Source: WTJO01 sp965660165
Lineage (GTDB): Bacteria; Pseudomonadota; Alphaproteobacteria; Puniceispirillales; Puniceispirillaceae
NCBI GenBank assembly: GCA_965660165.1
Contig: CBFHYU010000001.1
Location: 62,001-126,000, forward strand
Direction of reading: 5' to 3'
DNA length: 64,000 bases
Part shown: positions 51,249 to 60,240 of the stretch, piece after piece
How positions within the stretch are numbered: the first letter of the stretch is position 1
Layout of the letters: each line of letters starts with the position of its first letter
Notes under the pieces: generated by a model
The model's database searches: none
Told to the model about the DNA's origin: nothing
Seen by the model: only the letters and a program-made list of their open reading frames with translations
Program-made: the position numbers and the translations under genes

Positions 51249-52061
51249 ATGATTATGGACATGACATTCAAAACCCTAGCCTGTGAGATGCTTAGCCCGC
51301 ATATTTTGAAAATAGAAATGAGCCGAATTGAGGTGTCTAATGCCTTCAATACCCAGATGGCAGAAGAGCTAGTTCAATCTTTTGAAGCGCTTAGCATGAC
51401 CCATCATCACCCCGAACAAGACATCAGAGTAGTGATCCTTACAGGGGCTGGCAGTAAGGCATTTTGTGCAGGGGGCGATCTGAAAGAACGAAACGGGATG
51501 AGCGATGCTGACTGGTTTGCCCAGCATCTGGTCTATGAACGGATGGTAAGGGCGATTATGGGATGCCCGATTGTGGTTATTGGGGCAATAAATGGCGCAG
51601 CCTATGGCGGCGGATGCGAGCTTGTATCAATGGTTGATTTTGCCTATGCCGCGCCTCATGCCCGATTTGCCCAGACAGAGGTGAAGCTTGGCATCATTCC
51701 AGGCGCTGGCGGCACCCAAAATCTTGCCCGTGCAATAGGCGAAAGACGCGCCAAAGAATTGATCCTGACAGGTGCCGTCTTTAGTGCAGATGACGCATAT
51801 CAATGGGGGCTGATAAACGGGGTTATCCCAGCAGACCAGCTATTACCAGAAATAGTCAAAAAAGCAGAAGCGATTGCCGCAAATGGTCCAATTGCTGTAA
51901 GACAAGCCAAAATGGCTATTTCGCGGGCGCATGATCTATCGCTTGCAGAGGGGCTGATGTTTGAAATTGAAGCCTATAATAGATGCGTATCTACACAAGA
52001 CAGGCATGAAGGCATTGCCGCATTTAACGAGAAACGCCCGCCAAACTTTATCGGATCATAG
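51249..52061 (+). CDS. Enoyl-CoA hydratase
   Basis: Crotonase-fold enzyme of 270 residues. Oxyanion-hole motifs are FCAGGDLKER (about 73-82) and GAINGAAYGGGCELVSMVD. Both catalytic glutamates of true hydratases appear to be present: one in AYGGGCELVS and one in FAQTEVKLGIIPGAGGTQ. Start at ATG 51249 has AGGGA eight bases upstream; a frame extending 63 codons further is not supported. It is divergent from the CoA-transferase and ends five bases from the convergent CitE-like gene. Confidence 0.9.
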   Translation: MIMDMTFKTLACEMLSPHILKIEMSRIEVSNAFNTQMAEELVQSFEALSMTHHHPEQDIRVVILTGAGSKAFCAGGDLKERNGMSDADWFAQHLVYERMVRAIMGCPIVVIGAINGAAYGGGCELVSMVDFAYAAPHARFAQTEVKLGIIPGAGGTQNLARAIGERRAKELILTGAVFSADDAYQWGLINGVIPADQLLPEIVKKAEAIAANGPIAVRQAKMAISRAHDLSLAEGLMFEIEAYNRCVSTQDRHEGIAAFNEKRPPNFIGS

Positions 52062-52066
52062 CCTTG

Positions 52067-52933
52067 CTATAACAGCCCTAATGCAGCTGCTTTCTCAAGC
52101 ACAGTATGCGCCTGAAGCTGAACTGGTTTTTCGATCAATTTGCCCTTAAATAAGGCTGCGCCACCTTGCGCCTTATTACAGGCATCAATAATCTCTAAGG
52201 CGTGTTGAATCTGTGCGTGGGTAGGGCTGAATGCATGATGAATTGCCTCAAGCTGGGCTGGATGGATAGCCGCTTTTCCCGTAAAGCCTATCTCGCGGGC
52301 ATCTGCTGCCTCTTTAGAAACTGCCTCAATATCTGTGATATTTACATTAGGCATATCTAATATATCTAGCCCAGCTGTCACCGCCCCATGAATCGTGCGC
52401 TGGCGTGCATATAATAATGCCATCCAGCTCATCTCGCACCCTAGCTCGGCGGCTAGATCAACACCGCCAAATAAAAACAGGCTAAGCCTGTCTGTTGCAT
52501 CTGCGATTTCAAAAATATGTTCAAGCCCTGTTGCGGTTTCAATCAGCGCCATTATTTCACACGAAATCCCTGCGGCCTCAAGCTGATCGGCAAGCCCTGA
52601 TAGCTGGCTGGCATGATCTATTTTCGGTACTAATATCGCATCTGGCGCTAGCTGATGCTCACAAATTGCCTGAATATCTGCGTGCCCATCTTCTGTGTCC
52701 AGCGCATTGATGCGCACAATCCGCTCATAATCAGATGCCCCCTCAGCACGGCTAGGCGGCGGGCTAGATAGCAAATGTATCATCTCGGCGCGTGCGTCTG
52801 CTTTATGCTGCATAGGCACCGCATCTTCACATTCGATACAGACCAGATCTGCGCCCTTTGCCACCGCCTTTGAGAATAATTCAGGGCGATGGGCAGGCGC
52901 AAATAACAGGCTTCTTCTAGCAGATTTTGGCAT
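52067..52933 (-). CDS. CitE-like acyl-CoA lyase (HpcH/HpaI family)
   Basis: Mg-dependent lyase of 288 residues in the citrate lyase beta/malyl-CoA lyase group. RRSLLFAPAHRPELFSKAV (about 6-24) is the CoA-binding start, with ECEDAVP (about 34-40), LVPKIDHA, LIETATGLEH (the metal-binding Glu) and FGGVDLAAELG (the second acidic ligand). Likely reactions are cleavage of malyl-, methylmalyl- or citramalyl-CoA. Start at ATG 52933 has AAGGAG seven bases before it. It lies two bases after speB but makes metabolic sense with the neighbouring CoA genes. Confidence 0.88.
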   Translation of the reverse strand: MPKSARRSLLFAPAHRPELFSKAVAKGADLVCIECEDAVPMQHKADARAEMIHLLSSPPPSRAEGASDYERIVRINALDTEDGHADIQAICEHQLAPDAILVPKIDHASQLSGLADQLEAAGISCEIMALIETATGLEHIFEIADATDRLSLFLFGGVDLAAELGCEMSWMALLYARQRTIHGAVTAGLDILDMPNVNITDIEAVSKEAADAREIGFTGKAAIHPAQLEAIHHAFSPTHAQIQHALEIIDACNKAQGGAALFKGKLIEKPVQLQAHTVLEKAAALGLL

Positions 52934-52935
52934 TA

Positions 52936-53808
52936 TCACACTCCTTGGCTTGCTATCGCCATCAGATGATAACAGATGCTGGCAGCAATGAAATCACTTG
53001 GCGGATGTGCAGGATCAGGGGCAAGCTCGACAATATCCATACCAATAATTGTCCTGTCTTTTGCTGCTGACGCTACCAGATCAAGCGCCTGATAATAGCC
53101 TAGCCCGCCTGGCACTGGTGTACCTGTTGCTGGCAAAATTGATGGATCAAGCCCGTCTAAATCAAAACTGATATACAGCTTTTTTGGGAAGCTTTCTGGC
53201 AAATTGATAGATGAGATATTCCCGCGTACCAGCTCAGGTCCGTCGCAAGAAAAAATCTGATAGCTATCTCGTGCCGCCAACTCTTCTGCACATATTGCCC
53301 TCACCCCAAGCTGAGCAATTGCAACCCCTTCATTGGCAAGCAGATGCATCACGCTAGCATGCGAGTAATGATGCCCTTGATAGCAATTTCTTAAATCAGC
53401 ATGCGCATCAATCTGGATAATGCCGATATCTTCATCGTGATATGCCTGCATAACACCCTTTACTGCGCCATAGCTTAATGCATGCTCGCCCCCAAGCGTG
53501 ACTGGAATTCTGCCGCTTGCAGCTATCTGTTCTGTTGTGCGCGCAATCGTGCGCATAATATCTTCGGCTGAGCCTGAAAGATCAATGTCTGGATGGGTGT
53601 AAATACCTCTTAAAATCGGTTCATGCCCATCAATAAGCCGTTCTAGCTGATGGCTGGCCGCGATAATTGCGTGAGGGCCATTTGCTGTGCCCGTGCCATA
53701 GGATACGGTCTTTTCCAACCCGCATGGAAGCACATGAAACAGCGCTGTCTGCGCATCCATTTCATCTGGATTTAGCTCTTCTCCTAAAAAGAAATCTTTT
53801 GCTATCAT
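52936..53808 (-). CDS. speB: Agmatinase (ureohydrolase family)
   Basis: Binuclear manganese enzyme hydrolysing agmatine to putrescine and urea. The metal motifs are GGEHALS (about 105-111), DAHADLRNCYQGHHYSHA (about 133-150) and SFDLDGLDPSILPATGTPVPGG (about 213-234). Length 290 is normal. It overlaps nspC by four bases (ATGA). In this operon it receives agmatine from SpeA and passes putrescine to carboxyspermidine dehydrogenase. Other guanidino-acid hydrolases share the fold, but the context strongly favours agmatine. Confidence 0.92.
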   Translation of the reverse strand: MIAKDFFLGEELNPDEMDAQTALFHVLPCGLEKTVSYGTGTANGPHAIIAASHQLERLIDGHEPILRGIYTHPDIDLSGSAEDIMRTIARTTEQIAASGRIPVTLGGEHALSYGAVKGVMQAYHDEDIGIIQIDAHADLRNCYQGHHYSHASVMHLLANEGVAIAQLGVRAICAEELAARDSYQIFSCDGPELVRGNISSINLPESFPKKLYISFDLDGLDPSILPATGTPVPGGLGYYQALDLVASAAKDRTIIGMDIVELAPDPAHPPSDFIAASICYHLMAIASQGV

Positions 53809-54974
53809 GACAATCTGCCCTTGAAATCTTCATAGTCAAATTGGCGGATAATATCGACAGAATCAGTCTCAGAATCCCAAATCGCAATAGACGGCAGAAT
53901 CATACCATTAAAGCTAGTTGTCTTTACCATCGAATAATGCGCCTGATCTAGAAAGGCTATCCGCGTGCCAGCTTCTGGTCTTTCGGAAAATAGATAGGTA
54001 CCAATTCTATCTCCTGCCAAACAGCTTGGTCCGCCAAGCGCAACCTCAACCCCCTGTTTTGCCTCGCCAAGCAATGCAGGGCGGTACGGCGCTTCTAGCA
54101 CATCAGGCATGTGGCAGGTGGCGGAAATATCTGTTATCGCAACAGCACCATCATTCTCTATCACATCCAGAATTTCGCCAACCAGAATACCCGCATCAAA
54201 AGCAATCGCTGTTCCTGGTTCAAGATAAATCTGTGCCGCATAATCTGTTTTTAGCCTGTTTAACAAAGCAATTAAGCTGGCACGATCATAATGAGGATGG
54301 GTCAGCATATGACCGCCGCCAAGATTAAGCCATGAAAAATCGGATTTCGCCATATCCAATGCAGGGGTGATATGATCTATCAAGGCTTGAAGCGGGGCAA
54401 AGCCCTGCTCACATAGGCTATGCATATGCAAGCCGCTAATCTGTGCCATACCGCCATCAGCAATAAATTGGTTAAACTGAAAAAGCGGCATCCCAAGACG
54501 CGAGCCAGGTGCAGATGGATCATATTTAGCGACTTCCCCTAGCACCAATTCTGGATTTAACCTTAAGCCTATTTCGGTGTTATGAGAGTGCGCTATCTGC
54601 GTTATATGCTGAATTTGCGCTGCTGAATTGGCGATAAGATGATCTGATAATGACGCTATTTCATCCAGCTCAGACAGCTTATATGCAGGCGAGAATGTTG
54701 ATAGCATGCCGCCATAATATTGCCGTGCCAGCTTGGCTTCCCATAATCCAGACGCACAACAACCAGACAGCACTTGTGAGACCATATCACCAAGCGACCA
54801 GAGTGAAAATGCCTTTAAGGCGAGCAAAATTCGGCTATCCGTCTGTGCTTGGATAGACCCTAAAATTGCCAGATTTTCAGCAATTTTCTGCTTATCAATA
54901 ACAAAACATGGGCTAGGAACAGCATTGAGATCAAAATCGGCAAACCGGCCTGCGCCTGCTGTTTTGGTTTCCAT
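53805..54974 (-). CDS. nspC: Carboxynorspermidine/carboxyspermidine decarboxylase
   Basis: PLP enzyme of the alanine racemase/decarboxylase fold, 389 residues. The PLP lysine is Lys54 in LLALKAFS. GLHMHSLCEQ (about 180-189), LNLGGGHMLTHPHYD (about 216-230) and the late catalytic cysteine in GGPSCLAGD are all typical of NspC. It decarboxylates carboxyspermidine to spermidine. It lies nine bases after the carboxyspermidine dehydrogenase gene and is coupled to speB. Confidence 0.94.
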   Translation of the reverse strand: METKTAGAGRFADFDLNAVPSPCFVIDKQKIAENLAILGSIQAQTDSRILLALKAFSLWSLGDMVSQVLSGCCASGLWEAKLARQYYGGMLSTFSPAYKLSELDEIASLSDHLIANSAAQIQHITQIAHSHNTEIGLRLNPELVLGEVAKYDPSAPGSRLGMPLFQFNQFIADGGMAQISGLHMHSLCEQGFAPLQALIDHITPALDMAKSDFSWLNLGGGHMLTHPHYDRASLIALLNRLKTDYAAQIYLEPGTAIAFDAGILVGEILDVIENDGAVAITDISATCHMPDVLEAPYRPALLGEAKQGVEVALGGPSCLAGDRIGTYLFSERPEAGTRIAFLDQAHYSMVKTTSFNGMILPSIAIWDSETDSVDIIRQFDYEDFKGRLS

Positions 54975-54983
54975 ATCCTTGCC

Positions 54984-56189
54984 TTAGAACGTAACAGGGC
55001 TGTCAAGAGACGTAAGCTGCCATGGCAGACCATGCAGGTTCAGCATTTCCATAAAGGGGTCTGGGTTCATCTGTTCCATATTCACAACGCCTTCTGCCCG
55101 CCAGCGCCCATCTAGCATCAATGATGCGCCTATCATGGCTGGCACACCTGTTGTATAGCTTACCGCTTGCGATCCTACCTCTGCGAAACAGGCTTCATGA
55201 TCACACACATTATATAGATAGACAGTTTTTTCTTCGCCTTGCTGTGTGCCTGAAATAATCGTGCCGATACAGGTTTTGCCCGTAGTAGATTTGCCAAGCG
55301 TTTCAGGGGCAGGCAATACCGCTTTCAGAAATTGCAATGGCACAATTTCCTTGCCTTCATAAATAATCGGCTCAATTGAGGTCATACCAATATTCTGAAG
55401 CACATTTAGGTGCGTTAAATAGGCATCGCCAAAGGTCATCCAAAAGCGCGCACGTTCTAATTCTGGAAAATGGGTTGATAGTGATTCAAGCTCTTCATGA
55501 TACATCAGATACATATTGCGCGTGCCCACTTCAGGGAAATCAAACGCAATTTTATGGGATAGTGCTGGCGTTTCTACCCATTTGCCATGATGCCAATGAC
55601 GCGCTGGCGCTGTCACTTCTCTGATATTTATCTCAGGATTAAAATTGGTGGCAAAATGCTGGCCATGATCACCGCCATTGCAATCCAGAATATCCAGCGT
55701 TCTCATTTCGGCAATATGATGCTTGCGAATATAGGCCGTGAACACATTTGTTACGCCAGGATCAAAGCCTGAGCCCAAAAGCGCCATCAGCCCCTGTGCG
55801 GCGAATTTTTCCTGATAAGCCCATTGCCAGTGATATTCAAATTTTGCTTCATCTTTAGGTTCATAATTTGCGGTATCAAGATAATCAGCGCCTGCCTTCA
55901 GACAGGCATCCATAATGGTCAAATCCTGATAGGGTAATGCTAGATTTACAACCAGCTTTGCCCCTGTTTTATCAATAAGGCGTGCTGTGGCATCTACATC
56001 ATCTGCATCTAGCGCTGCTGTAGCAATCTGAGTGCCTGTGCGCATCTTTACAGAATGTGCAATTTCATCACATTTGAACTGGCGGCGAGAGGCAAGCGTA
56101 ATCTGGGAAAATTGCTCAGACAACATTGCCATTTTATGCGTGGCAACAGAGCCTACCCCGCCAGCACCAATTACAAGAACATTAGACAT
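54984..56189 (-). CDS. Carboxy(nor)spermidine dehydrogenase
   Basis: Saccharopine-dehydrogenase-like enzyme of 401 residues. It condenses putrescine (or diaminopropane) with L-aspartate semialdehyde and reduces the Schiff base to carboxyspermidine. The nucleotide motif is VLVIGAGGVGSVATHKMAM at the start. DTANYEPKDEAKFEYHWQW (about 107-125) and LGSGFDPGVTNVF (about 138-150) match the family. Start at ATG 56189 (MSNVL) has GAGG six bases upstream. It lies between speA and nspC, giving the enzyme order of the pathway. Confidence 0.93.
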   Translation of the reverse strand: MSNVLVIGAGGVGSVATHKMAMLSEQFSQITLASRRQFKCDEIAHSVKMRTGTQIATAALDADDVDATARLIDKTGAKLVVNLALPYQDLTIMDACLKAGADYLDTANYEPKDEAKFEYHWQWAYQEKFAAQGLMALLGSGFDPGVTNVFTAYIRKHHIAEMRTLDILDCNGGDHGQHFATNFNPEINIREVTAPARHWHHGKWVETPALSHKIAFDFPEVGTRNMYLMYHEELESLSTHFPELERARFWMTFGDAYLTHLNVLQNIGMTSIEPIIYEGKEIVPLQFLKAVLPAPETLGKSTTGKTCIGTIISGTQQGEEKTVYLYNVCDHEACFAEVGSQAVSYTTGVPAMIGASLMLDGRWRAEGVVNMEQMNPDPFMEMLNLHGLPWQLTSLDSPVTF

Positions 56190-56261
56190 ATCTGACCTCA
56201 CCTAATTCTATTATCAACGCCCACAACATCACCATCTAGCGTCAAAAAATGCTGAATATAC

Positions 56262-58169
56262 CTATGATTCCTGATGCTCAAAATAGGTATAACCATTCAT
56301 GCTATCTGTGTAGCATTTTATCATTCGGCGCCGTTCAGCGGGGCTTAACCTACCCTTTTTTACAGCTGTCTCAACAATCGCCTTAAATGCATTTATCAGC
56401 CTTTTAGGCTCATATTCAACATAGGAAAGCACTTCAAAAATTGTATCGCCATCCTGTTCTTTGATAATCTCAAAGCCGCCCTCTTCTAGCAATCCGATTG
56501 TGACCACATTCGTATCGCCGAATAGATTATGCAAATCACCAAGTGTTTCTTGATACGCACCAACAAAAAACACCCCGATAAAATAATCTTCCTCTTCGTT
56601 CAGATCATGAACTGGCAGAATTGAAGACAGCCCCTCTGCCAAAATAAATTGGTCGATTTTGCCGTCACTATCACAGGTTATATCACTTAAAATTGCATAT
56701 CGTTCAGCAGGCTCATTCAGCCTTTGTATCGGGGCGATGGGATGAATCTGATCAATCGCCCATATATCTGGCAGGCTCTGGAATAATGAAAAATTACAAT
56801 GATAAATATCTGCAAGCTGGAATAGCGCTTGCTGGACATCTTCTGTTGTGGTGTCAGATGCTTTTAATAGCGCCTTTATATGGTTCATCATATACAGATA
56901 AGCCTGTTCAATCCGTGCTGTCATCGCAAGGCTTATCTGGTTTCGCCGAAATAGTGCGCGTGCTTCATCACGATAATATTTCATATCGTTCCAGCATTCC
57001 TGAATCCTGTCTTTGGTCAGATAGCTTTGAATATCCAGCATTTTGAGTAGCAACGGATGGTCATCTTTTGTTGCTATTATTTTTTCATCACTATCATAAT
57101 GAGTGGCATCAAGCACATTAAAGACAAGCATAGAAGATTGCGCCACACATGCCCGCCCGCTTTCTGTTATAATAACAGGGTGCGGCATATTGTTTTCATC
57201 CATGATATCTTTCACAGTTTCAATAATATTCAGGCAATATTCTTGTAAGGTATAATTGATTGAATTGGCTGTTGCATTATGCTCGCCTGTATAGTCAACC
57301 CCAAGACCACCACCTAGATCAAGATAGCGCAAGGGCACACCTTCACGCCTTAATTCCGTGAAGAACTGGCAGGCCTCCTGCGCTGCTTTTCTGATTTCAA
57401 TGATTTGTGGTACCTGACTACCAAGATGCGAATGTTGCAGGATAAGACAGTCAATATAGCCTGTCTGTTTCAGCCTGTTCACCACATCCATAATTTGCGA
57501 TATGGTCAGCCCGAAGGTTGATCTATCACCAGAAGATTCAGCCCATTTTCCGCTAACCGTATTGGTAAGCTTGATGCGCATACCTAGCTGCGGGCGAATA
57601 TCTGTGCCTGCTACCGCATCAAGCACCAGCTCAAGTTCACGCGGACTTTCCAGCACAATGAAGGTATTAAAGCCAAGCTGAAGTGACATAATAGCCAATT
57701 CAAGAAATTCACTATCTTTAATCCCATTGCAAATAATGGCTGTGTCAGCATGAAGATTAAGCGATAAGGCTATCAATAATTCTGCTTTTGAGCCTACCTC
57801 AAATCCAAACCGATACTCATCACCATATTCGGCAATCTTGTCTATGACCTCTGCCTGCTGGTTTACCTTAATCGGGAATACGCCCTGATAGTGCCCTTGA
57901 TAATCAAGCTCGTTAATCGCCTGAGTAAATTGATTGTTAATTTCATCAATTCGAAATTTCAGAAAATCTGTAACCCGCAATAATACTGGCGTGGTAATGC
58001 CCCGTTTCTGCAAATTATCAACAATAAGCCGTAAATCTGTTGGGGCGCTGTGCGTATGAAATGGATGACATAAACCAATATGGCCATTATCCATAATCGT
58101 GATAAGCTCACTTCCCCATTGCCCAACGCCATAAATATCGGATTGAGACATGTCTGAGCTGCTGGACAT
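56262..58169 (-). CDS. speA: Biosynthetic arginine decarboxylase
   Basis: PLP enzyme of 635 residues decarboxylating arginine to agmatine. The PLP lysine is Lys101 in FPIKVNQQ. GFEVGSKAELL (about 126-136), LQHSHLGSQVPQI, YLDLGGGLGVDYTGEH (about 284-299) and ITESGRACVAQSS match the SpeA group. Start at ATG 58169 has GAGGA six bases upstream; an in-frame ATG two codons earlier touches the ribosome site. It leads the polyamine operon, 156 bases after the AKR gene. Confidence 0.95.
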   Translation of the reverse strand: MSSSSDMSQSDIYGVGQWGSELITIMDNGHIGLCHPFHTHSAPTDLRLIVDNLQKRGITTPVLLRVTDFLKFRIDEINNQFTQAINELDYQGHYQGVFPIKVNQQAEVIDKIAEYGDEYRFGFEVGSKAELLIALSLNLHADTAIICNGIKDSEFLELAIMSLQLGFNTFIVLESPRELELVLDAVAGTDIRPQLGMRIKLTNTVSGKWAESSGDRSTFGLTISQIMDVVNRLKQTGYIDCLILQHSHLGSQVPQIIEIRKAAQEACQFFTELRREGVPLRYLDLGGGLGVDYTGEHNATANSINYTLQEYCLNIIETVKDIMDENNMPHPVIITESGRACVAQSSMLVFNVLDATHYDSDEKIIATKDDHPLLLKMLDIQSYLTKDRIQECWNDMKYYRDEARALFRRNQISLAMTARIEQAYLYMMNHIKALLKASDTTTEDVQQALFQLADIYHCNFSLFQSLPDIWAIDQIHPIAPIQRLNEPAERYAILSDITCDSDGKIDQFILAEGLSSILPVHDLNEEEDYFIGVFFVGAYQETLGDLHNLFGDTNVVTIGLLEEGGFEIIKEQDGDTIFEVLSYVEYEPKRLINAFKAIVETAVKKGRLSPAERRRMIKCYTDSMNGYTYFEHQES

Positions 58170-58325
58170 AACCATTCCTCATAGTATAAAGCCGTGTTGC
58201 CTATGGCTAGATGCTGGTATAGACAATCTGCGCCAACCAAATAGCGTATCAATCCCGCCTAACTGACCGTATTTGGCAGAAAAATCAAGCAAATTCATCT
58301 ATTACATAGAGAAATAATATTCTGC

Positions 58326-59144
58326 TCAATCCCAATCTGGCGCAATCGGCATTCTGTTTTTATCTACAATCCTCAGATTATGCACTCCTAGCTGGTCAAG
58401 CGCAAACATGTCTGCGCCAGACAGATTGAAGCTAAGTGCATCAAGATTTGAGCGTAAATTGGCTTGTCTGGTTGACATTGGGTTGGCTGAAACCCCGCTT
58501 TGGATAATCCAGCGCAACACAATCTGCGCTGGCGAACGCCCATAGCGCTTGGCAATATCACCTATCACAGGATCATCTAATATCTGACCCTTTGCAAGCG
58601 GGCAATAAGCAGACAAGCTTACCCCCAGACCATCAGCCGCCGCTTTCAATTTTGACTGATCCAGATAGGGATGAAATTCCACCTGATTACAGACAGGCAT
58701 TACATCAAGCACCCTTACTGCCTGCTCCATCATGGCGATAGTGTAATTGCTGATACCGATATGTTTTGCAAGCCCCTTATCATATGCCTTTTGAAGCAGG
58801 CTAAGCGCCTCTTCATTATCTCTATCTGGGTGCGGCCAATGCAATAGCAATACATCAACATAGTCTAGCCTTAATGCCTTAAGAGACTGCTCTGCAGAGG
58901 GGATAAATTTATCTGCGCCTAGATTATCAGGCAGGATTTTGGTGGTGATAAATAGCGTGTCCCTATCTGCGCCAATATCGGCAAGCGCCTGTCCAAGATC
59001 AGCTTCATTCTGATACATCTGAGCGGTATCAAAGCTTCTAAAGCCTTCATCATAGGCTAGCTTTACAGCATCTACGAGCTGGTCAGCCTTAAGCGGAAAG
59101 GTGCCCATCGTCATCTCGGCACCTCGTTCAAAATAAATACTCAT
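58326..59144 (-). CDS. Aldo/keto reductase
   Basis: NADPH-dependent TIM-barrel reductase of 272 residues. The catalytic tetrad is Asp39 and Tyr44 in FDTAQMY, Lys69 in ITTKIL and His102 in LLLHWP. The cofactor part includes ANPMSTRQANLRSNLD. The N-terminus is shorter than in most AKR5-type members, lacking the first beta-hairpin, but the start (MSIYFERGAEM) looks natural. Family 2,5-diketogluconate reductase-like; substrate unknown. It precedes speA by 156 bases and is divergent from the EamA transporter. Confidence 0.9.
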   Translation of the reverse strand: MSIYFERGAEMTMGTFPLKADQLVDAVKLAYDEGFRSFDTAQMYQNEADLGQALADIGADRDTLFITTKILPDNLGADKFIPSAEQSLKALRLDYVDVLLLHWPHPDRDNEEALSLLQKAYDKGLAKHIGISNYTIAMMEQAVRVLDVMPVCNQVEFHPYLDQSKLKAAADGLGVSLSAYCPLAKGQILDDPVIGDIAKRYGRSPAQIVLRWIIQSGVSANPMSTRQANLRSNLDALSFNLSGADMFALDQLGVHNLRIVDKNRMPIAPDWD

Positions 59145-59255
59145 CTGATATTATTTTCCTATCGCTTGGGCAAAAAACATAGTTAACTATCCTAAGCAAA
59201 ACAGGTCTTATAATATCTTGTCAATTATTTACATCCAAGAATTGAGACAATCTCG

Positions 59256-60185
59256 ATGATCAGCTTTTTTCGCTGGTGTTATGCGCAAGCGCCATTATTG
59301 CTATGTCTGACGACGCTTGGCTGGGCAGGAAATGCCATCGCAGGCAAATTATCTGTCAATGAAATCTCGCCTATGGTTGTGGTTTGGATGAGATGGATGA
59401 TTGTTGTTGGCTTGCTGGTCTCTATCAGACGGCGCAAACTAATAGATGATTTCCAGATTCTAAAATCCAGAATAATATGGCTAGTGGTGATGGGAGGGCT
59501 TGGGCTAACAGGCTTTAATGCATTATTCTATCTTGCGGCTCATTATACCAGCGCAATTCATCTAGGGCTGATTCAATCCATCATGCCAGCTTTGATCATT
59601 TTTGGGGTCGCTATCTGTTTTCGTGTACCGCTGTCGCTGATTGAATTGGCAGGCTGTAGCTTGACCATCTTAGGGGTGATTATCATTATTACCAAAGGCG
59701 ATTTGCTTGGCTTGCTTGGGGCAGATATTGGCAAGGGCGATCTGTTTATGCTGTGCGCCTGTATCCTGTATGCTGGATATACGGTCGGGCTTAGAATCAG
59801 ACCAGAGCTAGATGGGCTGGGTATGATGACATGGCTTGCCATTGTCGCGTGGATAGGCTCATTTCCGTTGCTTGCGATAGAATATAGCTATGGCACAATT
59901 CAGTTTCCGTCAGGTAGCGCATGGTTCACAATTCTGTTTATCGCGATTGTGCCGTCATTTTTATCGCAATTATTTTATATGCGAGCAGTTGACCTTACCA
60001 GCCCAAATATTGCTGGCATCTATACCAATATGGTGCCGATTTATGTATCTGTGCTGGCAGTGCTTGTGCTTGGCGAGCGATTTACCGCCGCTCATGCAAT
60101 CTCTCTATGCCTTGTAGGCACTGGGCTATGGCTAGCGACCATTATTGCGCCAAAATATAAAGCACCAGAAAAAACGCCAAAATAA
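59256..60185 (+). CDS. EamA/DMT superfamily transporter
   Basis: Inner-membrane protein of 309 residues with ten predicted helices as two EamA repeats (about 15-145 and 160-295). TLGWAGNAIAGKLSVNEISPMVVVWMRW (about 21-48) and VLVLGERFTAAHAISLCLVGTGLWLA (about 268-293) are typical. These carriers export amino acids, nucleotides or other metabolites; the substrate cannot be read from sequence. No strong ribosome site. Its 3' end overlaps the U-tract of the opposing terminator. Confidence 0.9.
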   Translation: MISFFRWCYAQAPLLLCLTTLGWAGNAIAGKLSVNEISPMVVVWMRWMIVVGLLVSIRRRKLIDDFQILKSRIIWLVVMGGLGLTGFNALFYLAAHYTSAIHLGLIQSIMPALIIFGVAICFRVPLSLIELAGCSLTILGVIIIITKGDLLGLLGADIGKGDLFMLCACILYAGYTVGLRIRPELDGLGMMTWLAIVAWIGSFPLLAIEYSYGTIQFPSGSAWFTILFIAIVPSFLSQLFYMRAVDLTSPNIAGIYTNMVPIYVSVLAVLVLGERFTAAHAISLCLVGTGLWLATIIAPKYKAPEKTPK

Positions 60186-60208
60186 AAGGGCGCACCTAGA
60201 TGCGCCCT
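60178..60208 (-). terminator. Rho-independent terminator of the aldehyde dehydrogenase gene
   Basis: AGGGCGCA (60187-60194) and TGCGCCCT (60201-60208) form an eight-base-pair GC-rich stem with a six-base loop. On the minus strand TTTTATTTT follows (60186-60178), a good U-tract. It is 33 bases after the stop of the leftward dehydrogenase. In the rightward direction no U-tract follows, so it serves mainly the minus strand. Confidence 0.85.
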
Positions 60209-60240
60209 GATACAGAAATATTCGCTAACAAGCGGTGTGA

